Source: JAFGOM01 sp964428385
Lineage (GTDB): Archaea > Halobacteriota > Methanomicrobia > Methanomicrobiales > Methanospirillaceae
Reading direction: 5' to 3'
Length of the DNA stretch: 6,368 bases
NCBI GenBank assembly: GCA_964428385.1
Contig: CAYRYR010000138.1
Span: 1-6,368 of the forward strand
The notes beneath the pieces are model-generated. The model searched no databases and was not told the origin of the DNA. It was given only the letters and a program-made list of their open reading frames with translations. Numbering within the stretch: position 1 is the stretch's first letter; every line of letters begins with the position of its first letter. Positions 5,017-6,368 of this stretch are shown piece after piece. The position numbers were made by a program, and so were the translations under genes.

Positions 5017-5059
5017 AATTTTATGTATCCCGGAATTTTTTTTTCAACGTAGCGGGGCA

Positions 5060-5074
5060 GTCGGGATACCCGAC
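5060..5074. repeat. Short hairpin upstream of the small membrane ORF
   Basis: GTCGGG-ATA-CCCGAC is a perfect 6-bp stem with a 3-base loop. It lies about 45 bases before the ATG at 5016, next to an A-rich tract. It could be an operator or an RNA hairpin in the leader of that ORF; no oligo-T follows on either strand where a terminator would need it. Confidence 0.4.
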
Positions 5075-5094
5075 CCATATAGGAGTAAATCAAC

Positions 5095-5191
5095 ATTCAC
5101 TCCTGACCTTGCCGACCCGCATCACGTCGCTGCATAAACTCCTCAAGCGGACTGACCCGTAGATGCCAGATTCCTTTTCTAATCAGGTTAC
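5095..5191. repeat. Direct repeat flanking hicBA, left copy
   Basis: About 97 bp that recur at 5843-5940 in the same orientation, roughly 75-80 percent identical by eye with several 1-base gaps. The best-conserved part is ATTCACTCCTGACC at the left end and CGTCGCTGCATAAAC in the middle. The two copies bracket hicB and hicA with little extra sequence on the right side. Confidence 0.7.
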
Positions 5192-5195
5192 GGGG
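5097..5195 (-). pseudogene. C-terminal fragment of a helix-turn-helix/excisionase-like protein, copy A
   Basis: On the minus strand the repeat reads LPRNLIRKGIWHLRVSPLEE, then FMQRRDAGRQGQE and a stop at 5097. This fits the end of the small excisionase/MerR-like DNA-binding proteins, in which a recognition helix (T-L-x-x-L-I-R-K-G) is followed by a short wing and a helix of the type E-E-F-x-x-R-R. The N-terminal helices are missing: upstream, the frame only continues as the antisense of hicB. So it is a truncated remnant. The call depends on pattern memory for a short stretch and is moderate. Confidence 0.4.
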
Positions 5196-5322
5196 CAGGT
5201 ACATTCCTATTATTGCCTGTTCTTTACTTCTTATAGAAATTGGATCCTTTCTATTCAGGCAAAGATGTTTATTGCTCTGAAAATAAGATAATACAAAGAA
5301 ATTCATCATCTTCCTGATCATC

Positions 5323-5562
5323 ATGAAACTAACAATCCTCTGTGAAAAAGATGAAGAGGGGCATTTCGTTATGGAATGCCCTGAACTTCCAGGCTGCCTT
5401 TCTGAAGGAGATACCCTCGAACAGGCTCTGGAGTCTATCAACGAAGCTATCGCCGGCTGTATTACTAGCCGGGTAAAAAACGCCACCTGCAAACTCCTGA
5501 ATAATAAAACTCAGGATAATTTCTCCTTCTCACTTGAGATACCTGAAAGTACCCATGCCTAA
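5323..5562 (+). CDS. hicB: HicB-like antitoxin
   Basis: A 79-residue protein of the HicB_like (UPF0150) group, the antitoxin that binds and blocks HicA. The pattern is clear: MKLTILCEKDEEGHFVMECP, then ELPGCLSEGDTLEQALESIN and EAIAGCI, meaning a first strand, the E-G-x-F-V turn, the hallmark E-L-P-G-C-x-S-E-G-D-T/S loop and the long helix. This is the partial RNase H-like fold. There is no C-terminal ribbon-helix-helix or HTH domain, so this is the short form, and how it represses its promoter is unclear. The antitoxin gene comes first, the reverse of the first-described hicAB order but common. No strong Shine-Dalgarno site precedes the ATG. A weak TATA-like AAGATAATAC (5286-5295) 28 bases upstream would give a leaderless message. 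The end overlaps hicA by 8 bases. Confidence 0.9.
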   Translation: MKLTILCEKDEEGHFVMECPELPGCLSEGDTLEQALESINEAIAGCITSRVKNATCKLLNNKTQDNFSFSLEIPESTHA

Positions 5563-5788
5563 ATTACCCCGGGCATCTGGTAATCTCCATGTTGCTGCGT
5601 TTAAACGGGCCGGCTGGATGGTGAACCATATCGAAGGCAGCCATTACATCCTGATTAAAGAAGGCAGTCCTGTACATCTCTCGATACCTGTTCATTCAGG
5701 AAAAGAACTGGGACCTGGGTTACTTCGAAAGTTAATCCGGACAGCCGGACTAACAACTGAAGAATACCTGGAGTTCTTTAACAGGTGA
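5555..5788 (+). CDS. hicA: HicA mRNA interferase toxin
   Basis: A 77-residue protein of the HicA family (YcfA-like, double-stranded RNA-binding fold), a toxin that cleaves mRNA and is neutralised by HicB. It reads MPKLPRASGN, an alpha helix with FKRAGW (16-21), the motif GSHYIL with the catalytic histidine at H30, then SIPVHSGKELGPGLLRKLIR and AGLTTEEYLEFF, the usual end. All recognised features are intact. I chose the ATG at 5555. It lies within the last codons of hicB (8-base overlap), which fits translational coupling; the frame opens upstream only with a TTG at 5534, which would add seven residues unlike the family. The toxin gene ends 54 bases before the right copy of the flanking repeat. 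Together with hicB it forms one of the two TA pairs here that look functional. Confidence 0.9.
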   Translation: MPKLPRASGNLHVAAFKRAGWMVNHIEGSHYILIKEGSPVHLSIPVHSGKELGPGLLRKLIRTAGLTTEEYLEFFNR

Positions 5789-5842
5789 TCCTTCGCTCCC
5801 TCCTCCTCTGCAGGATCTTCTTCCGGTGCCAAAAAACCTGGT

Positions 5843-5940
5843 ATTCACTCCTGACCTGCCAACCTGCACGACGTCGCTGCATAAACCTCCTTGAGCGGGT
5901 AGATCCAAAGATATCAGAGTTCCTTTCCTGGTCAGGTCAC
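5843..5940. repeat. Direct repeat flanking hicBA, right copy, with decayed HTH remnant
   Basis: Partner of 5095-5191, offset 748 bp. On the minus strand the parts that match LIRKG and EEFMQRR of the left copy are present (LTRKG, and FMQRRRAGW in another frame), but one-base gaps put them in different frames. This copy is therefore a more decayed version of the same C-terminal HTH fragment. The 5750-5971 minus-strand frame across it is an accident of these shifts. Confidence 0.65.
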
Positions 5941-5958
5941 AGATCCGGTTTCTTCTGA

Positions 5959-6094
5959 CCGAACACTGCACGAATCTTCAGATTTAAAACTTGCTGAGCA
6001 ATGTAAAACACCACCTCCCCCCTAAATCCGGTTATCCAGAATGTGGTGAAGAGAAAAGTAGTAATTATTCATTCTGTTTAGAATGCGGAAACAA
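5959..6094 (+). pseudogene. Fragment of a zinc-ribbon protein, frameshifted and missing a cysteine
   Basis: The + strand frame of 6020-6094 reads KSGYPECGEEKSSNYSFCLE then CGNKFF and TGA (6092-6094). The tail has the shape of a zinc ribbon: x-P-E-C-G, a dozen residues, then F-C-L-E-C-G-N-K-F. The family pattern needs C-P-x-C-G at the front, but TAT (Tyr, 6033-6035) replaces TGT at the first cysteine. Three of four metal ligands remain. Just upstream, another frame reads HESSDLKLAEQCKTPPPP to a stop, and a one-base shift in the C6 run (6016-6021) would join them. Both defects point to a decayed gene. Which protein carried the ribbon cannot be told from this tail. Confidence 0.4.
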
Positions 6095-6100
6095 ATTTTT
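6086..6100 (+). terminator. Oligo-T tracts at the end of the zinc-ribbon fragment
   Basis: T7 (6086-6092) and T6 (6095-6100) sit across the stop codon TGA. Two T tracts close together at the end of a gene match the archaeal terminator type. No stem is needed or seen. Confidence 0.35.
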
Positions 6101-6320
6101 TTGATTTTTTCGGAAAATGCAATCTAACAGTTTGCTCCACTGTTTTGCTTATTCAAAATTGATCAGGTGTGCTCATTTTTTTAACCAATCCTAAACTCTA
6201 GGTCATTCTCTCATTATATCAACATTAAACGAGTCATAGGGCTCAATTTGTTGACTTTCATTCGTTAAGTGTGAGAAGAAGCCTCAATAAGAGTTCATAT
6301 GTTATCGGTTAAAGAATAGC
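6101..6320. other. AT-rich spacer, no gene seen
   Basis: Nothing recognised on either strand. The only structure is a 6-bp hairpin, AACAGT (6126-6131) with ACTGTT (6139-6144) and a 7-base loop, and a further T7 tract near 6175-6182. Confidence 0.5.
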
Positions 6321-6368
6321 ATGGGTTACAAAACCATCCTGCCTAACACCTTGTCCATCGTCCAGATT
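6321..6368 (+). CDS. Possible start of a gene running off the right edge
   Basis: An ATG at 6321 opens a frame, beginning MGYKTILPNTLSIVQI, that stays open to the end of the window (16 codons). The tone resembles the N-terminus of some IS transposases, but 16 residues cannot settle it. The minus strand is also open here (ending GFVTHAIL and a stop at about 6309-6311), so the coding strand is not secure. No ribosome binding site is evident. Confidence 0.2.
   Translation, partial: MGYKTILPNTLSIVQI

Noticed and set aside
5097..5492. 131-residue minus-strand frame
   Set aside because: Most of it is the antisense of hicB. Only the last 30 or so codons (5097-5195) look coding, and these were kept as an HTH fragment.
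1..6368. CRISPR array, tRNA, rRNA or riboswitch
   Set aside because: No series of short regularly spaced repeats was found, and no cloverleaf or conserved RNA core was recognised. All repeats seen are two-copy.

Overview
The window looks like an accessory island from a euryarchaeal methanogen. A Methanomicrobiales genome such as Methanospirillum is my best guess, at moderate confidence. The grounds are the mix of toxin-antitoxin (TA) families (UPF0175 with a DUF3368-type PIN protein, MntA/HepT, VapC, HicAB), the TATA-like and oligo-T signals in place of bacterial promoters and terminators, and the moderate base composition. No RNA gene, CRISPR array or housekeeping gene was seen.

Layout. 1-321: non-coding, with a possible promoter. 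322-1114 (+): UPF0175 antitoxin and a frameshifted DUF3368/PIN toxin. 1115-1691: no convincing gene; from 1346 on it is the non-coding half of a large repeat. 1692-2100 (-): hepT copy 1, broken. 2093-2345 (-): debris of an unrecognised gene. 2476-3104 (+): intact antitoxin/VapC pair. 3211-4089: second copy of the large repeat, holding hepT copy 2, which is broken by a 1-nt deletion and a roughly 122-bp insertion. 4127-4537 (-): intact mntA, whose stop overlaps the start of hepT copy 2. 4629-5016 (-): two tiny genes of unknown function, the upstream one containing an A_AAA_AAG heptamer and a membrane segment. 5323-5788 (+): intact hicB-hicA, flanked by two copies of a roughly 97-bp repeat that encodes the tail of a helix-turn-helix-like protein. 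5941-6368: a decayed zinc-ribbon fragment, AT-rich spacer and perhaps the start of a gene at the right edge.

Together the window holds four TA systems in different states: two intact (PIN/VapC and HicBA) and two whose toxin is broken while the antitoxin frame stays open (UPF0175 and MntA). Three of the four cassettes lie between direct repeats (about 2-75/1116-1178, 1346-2100/3211-4089 and 5095-5191/5843-5940). I infer a region where TA modules arrive, are duplicated and decay through recombination between short homologies. The least expected items are the TA-flanking repeats, the small element in hepT, the paired 16-bp palindromes and the possible -1 frameshift in the small membrane ORF.
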